The notes under the pieces: model-generated
Database searches by the model: none
Seen by the model: only the letters and a program-made list of their open reading frames with translations
Told to the model about the DNA's origin: nothing
Origin: Clostridiales bacterium
GTDB taxonomy: Bacteria > Bacillota > Clostridia > Lachnospirales > Lachnospiraceae
DNA length: 64,000 nt
Assembly: GCA_023663185.1 (NCBI GenBank)
Contig: JAMPHY010000009.1
Span: forward strand, 1,751 to 65,750
Direction of reading: 5' to 3'
Position numbers and translations under genes: made by a program
Shown here: in pieces, positions 19,602 through 29,751 of the stretch
Numbering within the stretch: position 1 is the first letter of the stretch
Layout: each line of letters begins with the position of its first letter

Positions 19602-21356
19602 CTATCTTATCTTAATATGCACTTCCCTTAACTGCTGTTCGGTTACATCATTAGGCGCGCCGCACATGAAGTCCTGCGCCGTACCACTCATTGGAAACGC
19701 TATAACTTCCCTGATATTTTCCTCGTTGCGCAATAACATTATCATGCGGTCCACTCCCGGAGCCATTCCCGCATGAGGCGGAGCGCCATATTGAAATGCG
19801 TTGTAAAGCGCGCCGAATTTATTTTTCAAAGTTTCTTCGTCATATCCTGCGATTTCAAACGCCTTCACCATAATGTCCATATCGTGATTGCGGACAGCTC
19901 CCGATGAAAGCTCCACGCCATTGCATACAATATCATACTGATAAGCAAGTATATCCAGCGGATTTTTAGTATTTAACGCTTCTAAACCGCCCTGCGGCAT
20001 TGAAAACGGATTGTGTGTAAAGCCAATCTGCTTAGTATCAGAGTCCAGTTCATACATCGGAAAATCATTTACATAGCAGAAACGGTAAGCATTTTTCTCC
20101 ACCAGTTCCAAACGCTCTCCCAGCTCCTTGCGAAGCTGCCCTGCATAGTACGCCGCCCTCTCCTCTTTATCCGCAATAAAGAAAATCGTATCTCCTACGC
20201 TAAGTCCCGCTAAGCCTGCAAGCTCTTTTTTCAGTTCTTCCGGAATAAACTTGTCAATCGGTCCTTTATATGAAAGGTCTTCTGCCACTTCCAGATATCC
20301 TAAGCCGCCCATTCCCATGCCAGTTGCAAAATCGAGCAATTTCTCATGGAAACCCTTAGACATATCTGCATGTACTTTAATGGCGCGTACCGTTTTATTA
20401 TGAAAAGGCTTGAACGTACATTTAGCAAAAAATTCCGTCAAGTCTATTATACGCAGCGGATTTCTTAAATCAGGTTTATCGGTGCCAAATTCAAGCATCG
20501 CCTGTTTATAACTGATAATCGGATACGGCGCCTTTGTCACCTCATAGCCTTCCGGCGCAAACTTTTCAAATGTCGCAGACAGCACTTCCTCGCCTGCCTT
20601 AAACACATCTTCCTGAGTTGCAAAGCTCATTTCAAAATCGAGCTGGTAAAATTCGCCGGGAGAGCGGTCTGCACGCGCATCTTCATCTCTAAAACACGGC
20701 GCAATCTGGAAATATTTATCAAAGCCCGACGCCATCAAAAGCTGTTTATACTGTTGCGGCGCCTGCGGCAAAGCGTAAAATTTCCCTTTATATTTTCTGG
20801 AAGGAACTATATAATCCCTTGCTCCTTCTGGTGATGAAGCGCAAAGAATCGGCGTCTGGATTTCCAGAAAACCCATTTCGGTCATTTTTTCACGTAAGAA
20901 GCTTATTACCTGCGAGCGAAAAATTATATTGTCCTTGACTTTTTTATTTCTCAGGTCAAGATAACGATATTTTAACCTCACATCTTCGCGCGTTTCCTTA
21001 GACGTCATAACTTCAAACGGAAGCTGCTTATATACTTTACCAAGAACCTCTACCTTATGCGCTTCCAGTTCAATCGTGCCTGTCGGAATCTTCGGGTTAT
21101 AAGTCTCTTCGTCACGTTTCTCCACAAGCCCTTCCAAAGATATGCACATCTCCTTTGACAATCCGTTAAGAAGAGATGTATCGCGCATAACGACTTGAAG
21201 CACGCCGTACATATCGCGCAAATCCACAAAGGATACGCCGCCGTGGTCGCGGATATTTTCTACCCAGCCGGCAACCTTAAGTTCTTTTCCGATATCGTCC
21301 TCGCTAATCTGTTTCAGATTAACCTCTCTGTAGATGTTTCCTGTCTTCTTTTCCAT
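19602..21356 (-). CDS. aspS: aspartyl-tRNA synthetase
   Basis: 584 residues, the bacterial-type AspRS length with a GAD insertion. Motifs include the anticodon-binding start [21 protein letters not shown], the class II motif 2 region [30 protein letters not shown], and motif 3 [18 protein letters not shown]. It charges tRNA with aspartate. Being cotranscribed with gatCAB suggests it is non-discriminating and also makes Asp-tRNA(Asn) for amidation; that is inference, since no asparaginyl-tRNA synthetase could be checked outside the window. Expression is probably set by the upstream T-box. Confidence 0.97.
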   Translation of the reverse strand: MEKKTGNIYREVNLKQISEDDIGKELKVAGWVENIRDHGGVSFVDLRDMYGVLQVVMRDTSLLNGLSKEMCISLEGLVEKRDEETYNPKIPTGTIELEAHKVEVLGKVYKQLPFEVMTSKETREDVRLKYRYLDLRNKKVKDNIIFRSQVISFLREKMTEMGFLEIQTPILCASSPEGARDYIVPSRKYKGKFYALPQAPQQYKQLLMASGFDKYFQIAPCFRDEDARADRSPGEFYQLDFEMSFATQEDVFKAGEEVLSATFEKFAPEGYEVTKAPYPIISYKQAMLEFGTDKPDLRNPLRIIDLTEFFAKCTFKPFHNKTVRAIKVHADMSKGFHEKLLDFATGMGMGGLGYLEVAEDLSYKGPIDKFIPEELKKELAGLAGLSVGDTIFFIADKEERAAYYAGQLRKELGERLELVEKNAYRFCYVNDFPMYELDSDTKQIGFTHNPFSMPQGGLEALNTKNPLDILAYQYDIVCNGVELSSGAVRNHDMDIMVKAFEIAGYDEETLKNKFGALYNAFQYGAPPHAGMAPGVDRMIMLLRNEENIREVIAFPMSGTAQDFMCGAPNDVTEQQLREVHIKIR

Positions 21357-21410
21357 AATAGTCCTCCTTCTTATTCAGCCTGCAAATTTACTTACATATT
21401 CCCGTGCATA

Positions 21411-21716
21411 AAAAAATCCCAGAATACATTTACTGTATTCCGGGACGGATAATCTGTTTTATCCGCGGTACCACCCGCATTGACAAGCCGCCACCTCAAT
21501 CAAGATGTTTATTCGCCCTGCCCTCTCTTACATTTAACGCATGTTGACGGATTACCCTAGCATAGCACATGATACATCATTATCTGTCATATGCTTGATG
21601 GTTCAGATAACCTGCTCCGGAGTGTTCCCAATCTCTACTTCCCGCGAACAGCGCTCTCAGTCGGTGACGCCGTATTCCTGTCGTTTTCCATAAAGTGAGT
21701 CTCTTTCAACGCATTT
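21411..21716 (-). ncRNA. T-box leader of aspS-gatCAB
   Basis: On the minus strand the leader contains the conserved T-box sequence TGCGGGTGGTACCGCGG (21463-21479). It then has a terminator in which CCCGGAATACA pairs with TGTATTCTGGG, followed by seven T (21411-21444). Stem I elements such as GAAAGAGA and the long helix region lie upstream. T-boxes read uncharged tRNA; the downstream genes predict tRNA(Asp) or tRNA(Asn). GAC triplets occur in the leader but the specifier was not assigned with certainty. Confidence 0.92.
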
Positions 21717-21721
21717 ATATA

Positions 21722-21750
21722 TTTATATCACAGACGGATTAAAAAAGCAA
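21722..21750 (-). promoter_or_regulatory. sigma-A type promoter for the T-box leader
   Basis: On the minus strand TTGCTT is followed after 17 bases by TATAAA, placing the transcript start near 21715, just upstream of stem I of the T-box. Confidence 0.7.
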
Positions 21751-21795
21751 TCATTTTATTGAAAAAAATATCCAAAGTGGAAATATCTATATGTC

Positions 21796-22923
21796 TCACC
21801 ACTCGCTTTTGTCTTGTTCTTCATCAATCCACTCTTTTAACTTTCGTTGCAATATTTTTTTATCCGGTAGATATAATTCATACTCTTTTGCATAAATATT
21901 AGCATCTTCCGGTAATGTCAAATCAACCAGTGCTTCATCACTCTTTTTGCAAAGCAAAATACCGATTGTTGGATTTTCCCCTTCTATTCTTTCATAGCGG
22001 TCATAATAATTGACATACATCTGCATCTGCCCTAAATCCTGATGGGTAAGCTCATCTACCTTAAAATCAATAAGCACATAACACCGTAACAAACGATTAT
22101 ATAAAATCAAATCAACATAAAAGGTTTTGTCATGAAACGTAAAACGTTTCTGACGTTGTTCAAATAAAAAACCTTTTCCCAATTCCAACAAAAATTTCTG
22201 CATTTTATCAATGACTGCTGATTCCAAATCACTTTCATGGTAAGATGCTTTGTCCTCCAATCCAGCAAATTCAAGAACATATGGCGTATGCAAGATATCT
22301 TCCGGCTTTTGCGGTATTGCACCTTCATTTGCCAATCGCAATACATCATCTTTATTCCTGCTTAAAGCAAGTCTTTCATAAAGGCTGGAATGATACTGTC
22401 TTTTCAAAGTAGATACATTCCAGCCGGAACGTATCGCTTCTTTTTCATAAAAATCCCTCTCGTCTTTATCTTCAATGCGCATAAGTACCTGATAATGCGT
22501 CCAACTCAGTCTAAATGGCAATTTAGAATATACTATGTTCAATTGTCCAATTCCTGATTGGATAATTTCATTTTCTTGTCCTAATTGTCCAATTTGCGAT
22601 TGGATAATTTCATTTTCTCTGTCCTTATAAGTCAAGTAAAACTGTCTCATTCCTGCAACATTACTTCTGGAAAATCCTCTTCCATATTCTTTTGTAAGAT
22701 AAGAAGATAATGAGTCAATCACTTTTGAACCGTATTTTGCACGTTCCTGCCCTTGCTGTTCCTGTTCGATAATATAGTGTCCTAACAAAAAGCTTGTAAT
22801 GACTGTAATGCTATTTGCCATCTGTCCCATATTGTTTCGAGCATTGTCAATCAGATTTATTGATTTCTGAAATAAAGATGTAAATTCTATATCGTTTATT
22901 ATGTCCATTTTTTTATTATTCAC
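21796..22923 (-). CDS. DUF1016 (YhcG-type) PDDEXK nuclease domain protein
   Basis: 375 residues from a GTG at 22923 with GGAGG 7 bases upstream. The N-terminal half has the DUF1016 helical region (ARNNMGQMANSITVITSFLLGHYIIEQEQQGQERA; YGRGFSRSNVAGMRQFYLTY). The C-terminal half has the nuclease-fold pattern FYVDLILYNRLLRCYVLIDFKVDELTHQDLGQMQMYVNYY, with the D...D-x-K core. Family members occur near restriction systems and as singletons; activity is unproven. An internal duplication (ENEIIQSQIGQLGQ / ENEIIQSGIGQL) lies at about 22535-22620. AT-rich and alone between operons, so probably acquired. Confidence 0.85.
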   Translation of the reverse strand: MNNKKMDIINDIEFTSLFQKSINLIDNARNNMGQMANSITVITSFLLGHYIIEQEQQGQERAKYGSKVIDSLSSYLTKEYGRGFSRSNVAGMRQFYLTYKDRENEIIQSQIGQLGQENEIIQSGIGQLNIVYSKLPFRLSWTHYQVLMRIEDKDERDFYEKEAIRSGWNVSTLKRQYHSSLYERLALSRNKDDVLRLANEGAIPQKPEDILHTPYVLEFAGLEDKASYHESDLESAVIDKMQKFLLELGKGFLFEQRQKRFTFHDKTFYVDLILYNRLLRCYVLIDFKVDELTHQDLGQMQMYVNYYDRYERIEGENPTIGILLCKKSDEALVDLTLPEDANIYAKEYELYLPDKKILQRKLKEWIDEEQDKSEW

Positions 22924-23087
22924 AAATCTGCCTCCGATAGTAATTTTTACAATAAACTTTTTATATATTATATCCCTATTGCAAAACAAATTCAATGATA
23001 TATTGTATTTTATAAAAAAAGAACTACAACATATTGTCATAGTTCCTTTTCTATCCTTAAAAATTTTATGCTATATTATTATGTTTC

Positions 23088-24908
23088 CTAATTCTTCTCC
23101 AGTCTCCTAACCAGATAACAAAATTCGTCCTTATATTCATCAGATTTTGTATCGATGTTTTTAAGTCTATCAATTACGCTGCGAAGGTCTGCATTGCCTT
23201 TATATGTGCTGTCTGTTACCACCAGTCCGAACTCCGCTACCGCCATTGCAAACTGCATATCTTTATTTGGAGTTTTCACATATTTATTTTTATCGACCGG
23301 ATATGAAAATAAAAGGCTTTTATCTTTATCCGGCTCTTTATATCTGATATTTACCGTGAACCATTCTTCGTCCGGAAGCTCGTTTCCTGAAGCATATTTC
23401 AAAGTTGTACCCGAATATGTGGCGGACGTATCGGTCGTAACTATTTCATACAATGCGGTAACAGTGTGTCCCGCCCCGATTTCTCCCGCGTCTTTTTTAT
23501 CATCGGCAAAATCCTGTTCTGCAAGCTGCCTGTTATCGTATCCGATTAAGCGGTATCCCGCAACTACTGCCGGATTAAATTCTACCTGAAATTTCACGTC
23601 CTTAGCTACTGTAACAAGCGTAGCCCCCATCTCTTCCACCAGAACCTTTTTTGCCTCTGTCAGCGAATCTATATAGGCATAATTGCCGTTGCCTTTATCG
23701 GCAAGCGTTTCCATTTTATTGTCTTTAATATTCCCTGTTCCGAAGCCAAGCACAGACAGATATACGCCGGATTCTCTTTTCTTACTTATCAGGTTTTCCA
23801 ATTCTTCCTGTGTAGTCAGCCCCACATTCAAATCGCCGTCTGTCGCCAGAATGACTCTGTTATTTCCGTCTTTAATGAAATATTTTTCCGCTATTTCATA
23901 TGCCGTGATAAGCCCTGCGCTGCCTGCCGTTGAGCCGCCCGCTTCCAGAGAGTTAATCGCGTCCGTAATCTCTTTATGACTGCTGCCGCTTACTCCTTCC
24001 ATAACCACTCTGTCTTCTCCTGCATAAACTACGATTGACACCTTATCTTTTGCGGTAAGCTCTTCTGTCAAAAGTGAAAACGATTTTTGCAAAAGCGGAA
24101 GCTTATCGTCTAAATACATAGAACCGGAAACGTCCAGTAAAAATACCAGATTAGAAGCAGTCGCCTCAGAAAAATCTATATCCATAGTCTTTAAGCCAAT
24201 CAGGGCGATTTTAGTATTCTCATTCCACGGGCAGTCCGCAATCTGCGTCGTTACGCCGAACGGTTCTCCCTTTTTCGGTTTTGCATAATCATAATCAAAA
24301 TAATTCAGCAGTTCTTCAATTCTGACAGCTCCGTCAGGTATATCTTCCAGCGCATAACCGTCCTCAATCAATCTTCTTAAATTGCTGTATGACGCGGTAT
24401 CAACGTCCGCTGAGAAAGTGGAAAGCGGATTTAAAGTCGCTGCGGTAAATCCCATTTCGTCTAACGCATTATATTCCTCCGTGTTTTGCATTTCAGAGTA
24501 GCTAGATGCCGGATATCCACAGATTAAGTCTGTATCAGGCGCCGCGTCATTAGTAGCAAAATATCCTTCGCCCAATGCGTCATTATACATGCTCTTCTCT
24601 GCTTCAGCAGCACTATTTAAACTGCCTGTATCATAATCTTCTGACGGACTCTGTTGTGTCTGCGATGATGCCGGCGCTTCCGACACTCCTGTCTGTGCTT
24701 CTGCCGTTATTTCTGGTGCTTTTGCCGGTGTTTCCGCATATGATGATTGCCCGCCGTCCGCATTATCCGACGCGGTTCCACCTGACGACGCACCGTTTGT
24801 ACCGTTCTCTGCCGCCATATCCGAGTTGCCGCAGCCGGCAAGCATACTACATGCCATCATCATAGCCATTAACATACATGCAGTTCTTTTTTTCAAATTC
24901 TTCTTCAT
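23088..24908 (-). CDS. von Willebrand factor A domain lipoprotein (YfbK-type)
   Basis: 606 residues. Lipoprotein signal peptide with lipobox MLAGC at about residues 22-26, then a Ser/Thr/Ala/Gln-rich linker. A vWA N-terminal domain (ADVDTASYSNLRRLIEDGY) precedes the vWA domain with intact MIDAS motif DVSGSM and the later TDGDLNVG. The tail has the DUF3520-like end FAMAVAEFGLVVTDS and LVRRLEKN. vWA proteins bind ligands through a metal ion, and this type is often surface-attached and linked to stress sigma factors. It lies downstream of the ECF sigma/anti-sigma pair in the same direction, and likely belongs to that regulon. Confidence 0.88.
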   Translation of the reverse strand: MKKNLKKRTACMLMAMMMACSMLAGCGNSDMAAENGTNGASSGGTASDNADGGQSSYAETPAKAPEITAEAQTGVSEAPASSQTQQSPSEDYDTGSLNSAAEAEKSMYNDALGEGYFATNDAAPDTDLICGYPASSYSEMQNTEEYNALDEMGFTAATLNPLSTFSADVDTASYSNLRRLIEDGYALEDIPDGAVRIEELLNYFDYDYAKPKKGEPFGVTTQIADCPWNENTKIALIGLKTMDIDFSEATASNLVFLLDVSGSMYLDDKLPLLQKSFSLLTEELTAKDKVSIVVYAGEDRVVMEGVSGSSHKEITDAINSLEAGGSTAGSAGLITAYEIAEKYFIKDGNNRVILATDGDLNVGLTTQEELENLISKKRESGVYLSVLGFGTGNIKDNKMETLADKGNGNYAYIDSLTEAKKVLVEEMGATLVTVAKDVKFQVEFNPAVVAGYRLIGYDNRQLAEQDFADDKKDAGEIGAGHTVTALYEIVTTDTSATYSGTTLKYASGNELPDEEWFTVNIRYKEPDKDKSLLFSYPVDKNKYVKTPNKDMQFAMAVAEFGLVVTDSTYKGNADLRSVIDRLKNIDTKSDEYKDEFCYLVRRLEKN

Positions 24909-25105
24909 AATAATATTCCTCCCTTTGCCGTACTGTATGCGGCGTCATGTATCAGCCGCTTATACTAAAGATACGCATAGGAAGGAATATTTTTATGGGT
25001 TTTTTTGTAATTTTTTTACTTTTTATCCGTGCGGTTATAATACAATTGTCTGTTTGCCCCCAGTTTATTGCAGTGCAGGCGTAATGTTGAACCAGCAGCC
25101 TACCC

Positions 25106-25939
25106 TTAAATGAAGCAAACACGGGTGACGATATATCTTCCGTTCTCTATCCGCAGGGAAACATCATATTTCTCATTTTCTTTCAGCATCTTATCTTCCG
25201 TATTAGACAATGAAACATATTCCGTATCAGAATCGCATATAATTTCCATCTGCATACCTTTAAGCAAAACCGCGTCATTATCCTGCTCAACTACCACAGC
25301 CTGATATATCATTTCCTGACCTGATGATTCTATGATTTCCACAATCTCCACAGTTATATTCTCTATTACTTGTCCGTCTCCTACAGCCGATAGCGCCTCA
25401 TCAACACTATCTTCTTGCGGCGTGTTTTGCATATCTGCTGTCGCTCCGGCTGCTGTACTGCTTTCTGCTCCATCAGTTCTTTCGTACTCTTCTGCTATGG
25501 CTTCTGTTGTGACTGTTGCGTCTTCTGCATAATCATCTGCTGCAGCTCCCGTCGCCGTATTACTACCCGCACCGTTATCCGCCGCAGATTGCGCTGCTGT
25601 ATCCATTGCCGGAGAAGCGGACATATCTGTTTGTGGCATGCCTCCACTCATATTATTTTTCCTGCCGCCATTTTTTATTGCCAATGAAAGCGCCGGAATA
25701 ATTATTACCGCGCATATGCATGCCGCTGCCAGCGTCCCCCATTTTCTGATATTTATTTTTCTAATTGGAGTGCTAGTTTTTCTATCAAATTCATTTACTT
25801 TTATAATCGATGCGTTTAATTTATCAGGTTCACTTGCAGTTACTTTTCTTTCGGAGAGTCCGGCTTCAATGCGATTCCATAAATCCGGCGTTTCGCTTTG
25901 TTTGAGTTGTTTAAATTCTTTTTCAAAATCCCGTTCCAT
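25106..25939 (-). CDS. membrane-bound anti-sigma factor-like protein
   Basis: 277 residues. The cytoplasmic head (MERDFEKEFKQLKQSETPDLWNRIEAGL) is typical of anti-sigma-like proteins next to ECF factors. One membrane helix (WGTLAAACICAVIIIPALSLAI) lies near residues 67-88, followed by a low-complexity Ala/Thr/Asp-rich outside region and a C-terminal domain (VTVEIVEIIESSGQEMIYQAVV...). The start overlaps the end of the sigma gene by 17 bases, so the two are translationally coupled. Anti-sigma function is inferred from position and layout. Confidence 0.75.
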   Translation of the reverse strand: MERDFEKEFKQLKQSETPDLWNRIEAGLSERKVTASEPDKLNASIIKVNEFDRKTSTPIRKINIRKWGTLAAACICAVIIIPALSLAIKNGGRKNNMSGGMPQTDMSASPAMDTAAQSAADNGAGSNTATGAAADDYAEDATVTTEAIAEEYERTDGAESSTAAGATADMQNTPQEDSVDEALSAVGDGQVIENITVEIVEIIESSGQEMIYQAVVVEQDNDAVLLKGMQMEIICDSDTEYVSLSNTEDKMLKENEKYDVSLRIENGRYIVTRVCFI

Positions 25940-26483
25940 AACCGCACCTCCTTAATTTTTTTACTGCGTTCTGATATCTCCAAGTAACCGTCCCTAACGG
26001 CAGCTTAAGCGTACCCGCTATCTCCTGAAAAGTCATTTCGCCTAAGATTTTCATATTCATAATCTGGCGTTCTTTTTCCTTTAGCCCCGCCAACGCTTCC
26101 TTAATCATTGCGTCTCCTATGACCTTCTGCTCTACCGGACTGTTTAACTCGTTTTCCTGTCCTTTAACGCTTTCATACTCGGCGTCGTCTATAAGACCAT
26201 GCTTTTCCTCTTTTTTGTATTTACGCTGATAATCAATCGCCATATTCCTTGCAATCGTAGTCAGCCATGTCTTATGCCCTCTACCGCTTTGGTATGTGTC
26301 AGCCTTATCCCACAGCTTTATAAAAAATTCACTTGCCACATCTTCGGCGTTCTCTTTATTTTGTAAAACGTCTTTCGCGATAGCATAAATCAAGCCAATA
26401 TAAGCTTCATAGATTTCACGGAGTCCGTCTTTATCGCCCTGCCTGATTTTCATCATGGCGGCGTCAAATTGTATGTCCGTCAT
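25923..26483 (-). CDS. ECF-type sigma-70 family RNA polymerase sigma factor
   Basis: 186 residues. Region 2 shows EIYEAYIGLIYAIAKDVLQNKENAEDVASEFFIKLW and KTWLTTIARNMAIDYQRK (promoter melting and -10 recognition). Region 4 shows LKEKERQIMNMKILGEMTFQEIAGTLKLPLGTVTWRYQNAVKKLRR (helix-turn-helix for -35). First gene of a sigma / anti-sigma / vWA lipoprotein unit. AAAGGGAT precedes the start. It probably directs its own operon, but no matching promoter motif could be confirmed by eye. Confidence 0.93.
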   Translation of the reverse strand: MTDIQFDAAMMKIRQGDKDGLREIYEAYIGLIYAIAKDVLQNKENAEDVASEFFIKLWDKADTYQSGRGHKTWLTTIARNMAIDYQRKYKKEEKHGLIDDAEYESVKGQENELNSPVEQKVIGDAMIKEALAGLKEKERQIMNMKILGEMTFQEIAGTLKLPLGTVTWRYQNAVKKLRRCGYGTGF

Positions 26484-26523
26484 ATGTATCCCTTTCTTTT
26501 TAATTTTTATTCAAATTTTACGC

Positions 26524-26564
26524 AAAAAAATATTCTTATCCGTATCGTATTACAGATAAGAATA
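26524..26564 (-). terminator. intrinsic terminator of dapF-dapL unit
   Basis: On the minus strand TATTCTTATC pairs with GATAAGAATA around a 14-base loop, followed by TTTTTTTG. It lies just after the dapL stop and before the sigma operon. Confidence 0.8.
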
Positions 26565-26572
26565 CCTTTTGA

Positions 26573-27787
26573 TTACATTTTTGTCAATCTGTCAACTGCC
26601 TCTACCGTGTTTTCATAGCTGCCAAATGCTGTCAGCCTGAAATATGTCTCGCCGCTTGGTCCAAAGCCCGAACCCGGCGTACCGACCACGTTGGCGTTTT
26701 CCAACAGATAATCGAAAAACTCCCAGCTTGTCATGCCCTTTGGCGCTTTAAGCCATATATAAGGAGCGTTTATGCCGCCGGAAACGGTATAGCCTGCGCC
26801 TTTAAGACCGTCGAGAATATATTTTGCGTTCTTCATGTAGTAGGCAACCAGTTCTTTTGTCTCTTTTTTACCGGCTTCGGAATATACGGCTTCGCCCGCC
26901 CTCTGTATTATATAAGGCGCTCCGTTATACTTAGTTCCGTGCCGTCTTGCCCAGAGTGCGTGAAGTGAAACATCACCGACTTTAAGCTCTTTGGGAATAA
27001 CCGTAAATCCCAGACGCACGCCCGTAAATCCGGCATTCTTGGAAAAAGAACGCAGCTCTATGGCGCAGGTCTGCGCGCCTTCGCACTCATAAATCGTGTG
27101 CGGTACATCTTCTTCCGAAATATATGCTTCGTAGGCGGCGTCATAAATAATAACTGAACCATTCTTATTGGCATAATCAACCCACTCTTGAAGCTGTGCC
27201 TTCGTAATTGTCGAGCCTGTAGGATTGTTAGGGAAACAAAGGTAAATCAAATCCGGAACTTCCTTCGGCAGTTCGGGTGCAAAATTATTTTCCGCCGTAC
27301 ACGGCATATAGATAACGTCACTCCAGTTGCCGCTTTTCTCATCATATGTTCCGGTTCTGCCCGCCATTACGTTAGTATCCACATATACGGGATATACTGG
27401 ATCGCAGACGGCAATCTTATTATCTATGCTGAAAATTTCCTGAATGTTGCCGGAATCGCATTTTGCGCCGTCGGATATAAATATTTCGTCCGCTTCGATA
27501 TTGCACCCTTTTAATTTATAATCATTCTCTGCAATAGCCGTTCTTAAAAATTCATATCCCAAATCCGGAGCATATCCGCGAAAAGTCTTAGCGTCAGCCA
27601 TCTCGTCTACCGCTTTATGAAGCGCGCTTATAACGGCAGGAGACAACGGCTGCGTAACATCGCCAATCCCCAGACGTATAATCTTCTTATCCGGGTGTGC
27701 CTTAGCATACGCATTTACCTTTTTGCCAATCGTGGAAAAAAGATAGCTGCCCGGAAGTTTTAAATAATTATCGTTTACTTTTACCAT
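26573..27787 (-). CDS. dapL: LL-diaminopimelate aminotransferase
   Basis: 404 residues of class I/II PLP-dependent aminotransferases. It converts tetrahydrodipicolinate directly to LL-diaminopimelate, bypassing the acylated intermediates of lysine and peptidoglycan precursor synthesis. DapL-type features are the start VNDNYLKLPGSYLF, IRLGIGDVTQPL, FRGYAPDLGYEFLR, LCFPNNPTGST, and the PLP lysine in LRSFSKNAGFTGVRLGFT. MVKV at 27787 is preferred over MNHM at 27796 because AAAGG would otherwise abut the start codon. dapF, the next enzyme, lies immediately upstream. Confidence 0.96.
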   Translation of the reverse strand: MVKVNDNYLKLPGSYLFSTIGKKVNAYAKAHPDKKIIRLGIGDVTQPLSPAVISALHKAVDEMADAKTFRGYAPDLGYEFLRTAIAENDYKLKGCNIEADEIFISDGAKCDSGNIQEIFSIDNKIAVCDPVYPVYVDTNVMAGRTGTYDEKSGNWSDVIYMPCTAENNFAPELPKEVPDLIYLCFPNNPTGSTITKAQLQEWVDYANKNGSVIIYDAAYEAYISEEDVPHTIYECEGAQTCAIELRSFSKNAGFTGVRLGFTVIPKELKVGDVSLHALWARRHGTKYNGAPYIIQRAGEAVYSEAGKKETKELVAYYMKNAKYILDGLKGAGYTVSGGINAPYIWLKAPKGMTSWEFFDYLLENANVVGTPGSGFGPSGETYFRLTAFGSYENTVEAVDRLTKM

Positions 27788-27837
27788 ATGATTCATGCCT
27801 TTCTATAATTTGTTCATTTTTCATAAGCTCAATTATA

Positions 27838-28677
27838 TCATACCGTTCCTTCAAATACAGTTCGTGCAGGTCCCGTCATATAAACAAGATTCTCTTCTCT
27901 ATTCCATGTGATTTCAAGTTCTCCACCCAGAAGTTTTACCGTAACCGTATTGTCAGTCAGTCCGTTTAAGATACATGCTACTACCGTAGCGCAAGTACCC
28001 GTTCCACATGCAAGCGTCTCACCTGTTCCACGCTCCCATACACGCATCTGCGCATGCGTCCTGTCAAGAACCTTCACAAATTCCGTATTCGTCCTATTTG
28101 GGAAACGCTCATGGTTCTCAAAATAAGGTCCAATCTGCTCTATCTCAAGATTGTCAACATCATCTATAAAAACTACCGCGTGTGGATTTCCCATTGACAC
28201 GCATGTCATTTTATATTTCCTGCCCTTTACGATAATGTTCTCTCCAACAACAGTGTCTTTATTTCCGTCTACTATCACCGGAATCCTGTCGGCGTTTAAT
28301 TCAGGCGCGCCCATATTTACTCTGACGATATCAACTTTGTCGTCTTTAAGGAAAAGTTCAAGATATTTGATTTGACCGCAGCTAATAATGCTAATGTTAG
28401 TCTTATCTGTCAAGCCTTTATCATACACATACTTTGCTACGCAGCGGATTCCATTTCCACACATCTCCGCCCTGCTGCCGTCGGCATTATACATTTCCAT
28501 CTCAAAATCCGCTTCTTCTGAGGGATTTATAAAAATCACCCCGTCTCCGCCGATGCCAAAATGTCTGTCACTGAGTTTGCGCACAAGCTCTGGTTTGTTT
28601 TCCTGCGATACTTCTTCCGTAAATCCATTTATATATATATAGTCGTTGCCACAGCCGTGCATTTTCGTAAACTGCAT
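27838..28677 (-). CDS. dapF: diaminopimelate epimerase
   Basis: 279 residues from MQFTKMHGCGNDY at 28677; an upstream in-frame ATG would add an atypical head. It interconverts LL- and meso-diaminopimelate. The two catalytic cysteines appear in MCGNGIRCVAKY and in ETLACGTGTCATVVA; 'MGNPHAVVFIDD' and GIGGDGVIFI are also conserved. It leads a two-gene unit with dapL, so the two consecutive enzymes of the aminotransferase variant pathway are made together. Confidence 0.96.
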   Translation of the reverse strand: MQFTKMHGCGNDYIYINGFTEEVSQENKPELVRKLSDRHFGIGGDGVIFINPSEEADFEMEMYNADGSRAEMCGNGIRCVAKYVYDKGLTDKTNISIISCGQIKYLELFLKDDKVDIVRVNMGAPELNADRIPVIVDGNKDTVVGENIIVKGRKYKMTCVSMGNPHAVVFIDDVDNLEIEQIGPYFENHERFPNRTNTEFVKVLDRTHAQMRVWERGTGETLACGTGTCATVVACILNGLTDNTVTVKLLGGELEITWNREENLVYMTGPARTVFEGTV

Positions 28678-28792
28678 ATAAATAACCCTGCCCTTTCGCA
28701 ACTTGCGGCTTTTTAAGCCTGCTTACTTATTTACCATTATATGCCATTAGTATTGATTTTACAAGGTTTTGTTTGTAACGATTTGGCTCTTA

Positions 28793-28823
28793 GGTGCATA
28801 CGACATACATAGTTCTATGCACC
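28793..28823 (-). terminator. hairpin after the XRE regulator gene
   Basis: AGGTGCAT and ATGCACCT pair perfectly around a 15-base loop, just past the stop of the leftward gene at 28837. The following T run is weak. Confidence 0.4.
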
Positions 28824-28836
28824 TGTGACTGAACGC

Positions 28837-29598
28837 TTACTTATGCTTCGAAGCCGCCACATACATAGGCGCAAAGAATACAACAAAAAACAACGACATA
28901 GCAGCAAAGACAAATCCGTTTGCTATATCGGGTAGAAGCTTGCCCCATATAAAATAAAGTATAGGGAAAACTACCGCCGAAATGAGCATTCCTTTAACTG
29001 CCGCGCTCTTAATATAACGCCAGTTGCGGTTATTGAAATGTATCCCCGGCATGTTCATACGGAAAAGTTTATCGCTGTATGTATCTATTTCGTAATTATC
29101 ATAGTATTCCGGCAGTATGTCTTTTGCAAAAAAGCAGAAATAGGCTGAAAAAATGAAAAACAGCGGTTCATAGGTGGCAAGATTCAAGCTTATATCTTCT
29201 ATATTGTATCCGCAAAACAGCAGTCCGCATATCTCTGCTATCACTATAATCAGACATATTACATACCATGTTTTTTCTTTCCTTCGCCTCTTAAGGCGTT
29301 CTGACTGCGGTTCCTCCGTGTATGTGATAGCCTTATGTATCAGCTCGTCCACCTTATCAGAAGCCATTACCGCTTGTTCCATACGGCGACATTCCAAAAG
29401 TTCTGCCACAGTAACGCCCAAAGCTTCCGAGAGTGGAATAAGCAATGTGATGTCCGGCATACTCAAGCCTCGCTCCCATTTGCTCACAGCTTTATCCGAC
29501 ACATAGACCTTTTGTGCTAATTCCTTCTGCGTCATTCCTTGTTCTTTACGAAGCCCCGCTACAAAGACTCCAAATTTTTCCTTGTCAATCTCATACAT
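28837..29598 (-). CDS. XRE-family regulator with membrane domain
   Basis: 253 residues. An N-terminal helix-turn-helix (FVAGLRKEQGMTQKELAQKVYVSDKAVSKWERGLSMPD, residues about 8-45) is followed by LLIPLSEALGVTVAELLECRR. The C-terminal half has four hydrophobic segments. This HTH-plus-membrane layout is common in Clostridia, where the membrane part may sense envelope signals; no target is known. The ATG at 29598, with GGGGAAGGA upstream, gives the usual MYEIDKEKFG start. It stands alone. Confidence 0.85.
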   Translation of the reverse strand: MYEIDKEKFGVFVAGLRKEQGMTQKELAQKVYVSDKAVSKWERGLSMPDITLLIPLSEALGVTVAELLECRRMEQAVMASDKVDELIHKAITYTEEPQSERLKRRRKEKTWYVICLIIVIAEICGLLFCGYNIEDISLNLATYEPLFFIFSAYFCFFAKDILPEYYDNYEIDTYSDKLFRMNMPGIHFNNRNWRYIKSAAVKGMLISAVVFPILYFIWGKLLPDIANGFVFAAMSLFFVVFFAPMYVAASKHK

Positions 29599-29751
29599 AA
29601 AAATCCTTCCCCTTTCAAGCAAAATAATCAAAACGCTTAATCTTTTCATGCGCAAGCCGTTATGTCTTTTATACTATTTTGCAAGTCAGGGCGCAATCGA
29701 CTGACGGTAGAATTTGTAACTGTTCAGCAAGTCTGCACATTTACCGGAATT

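Noticed and set aside
24575-25955. Rightward open frames opposite the vWA lipoprotein and anti-sigma genes
   Set aside because: They mirror the low-complexity Ser/Thr/Ala-rich coding regions and have no plausible starts.
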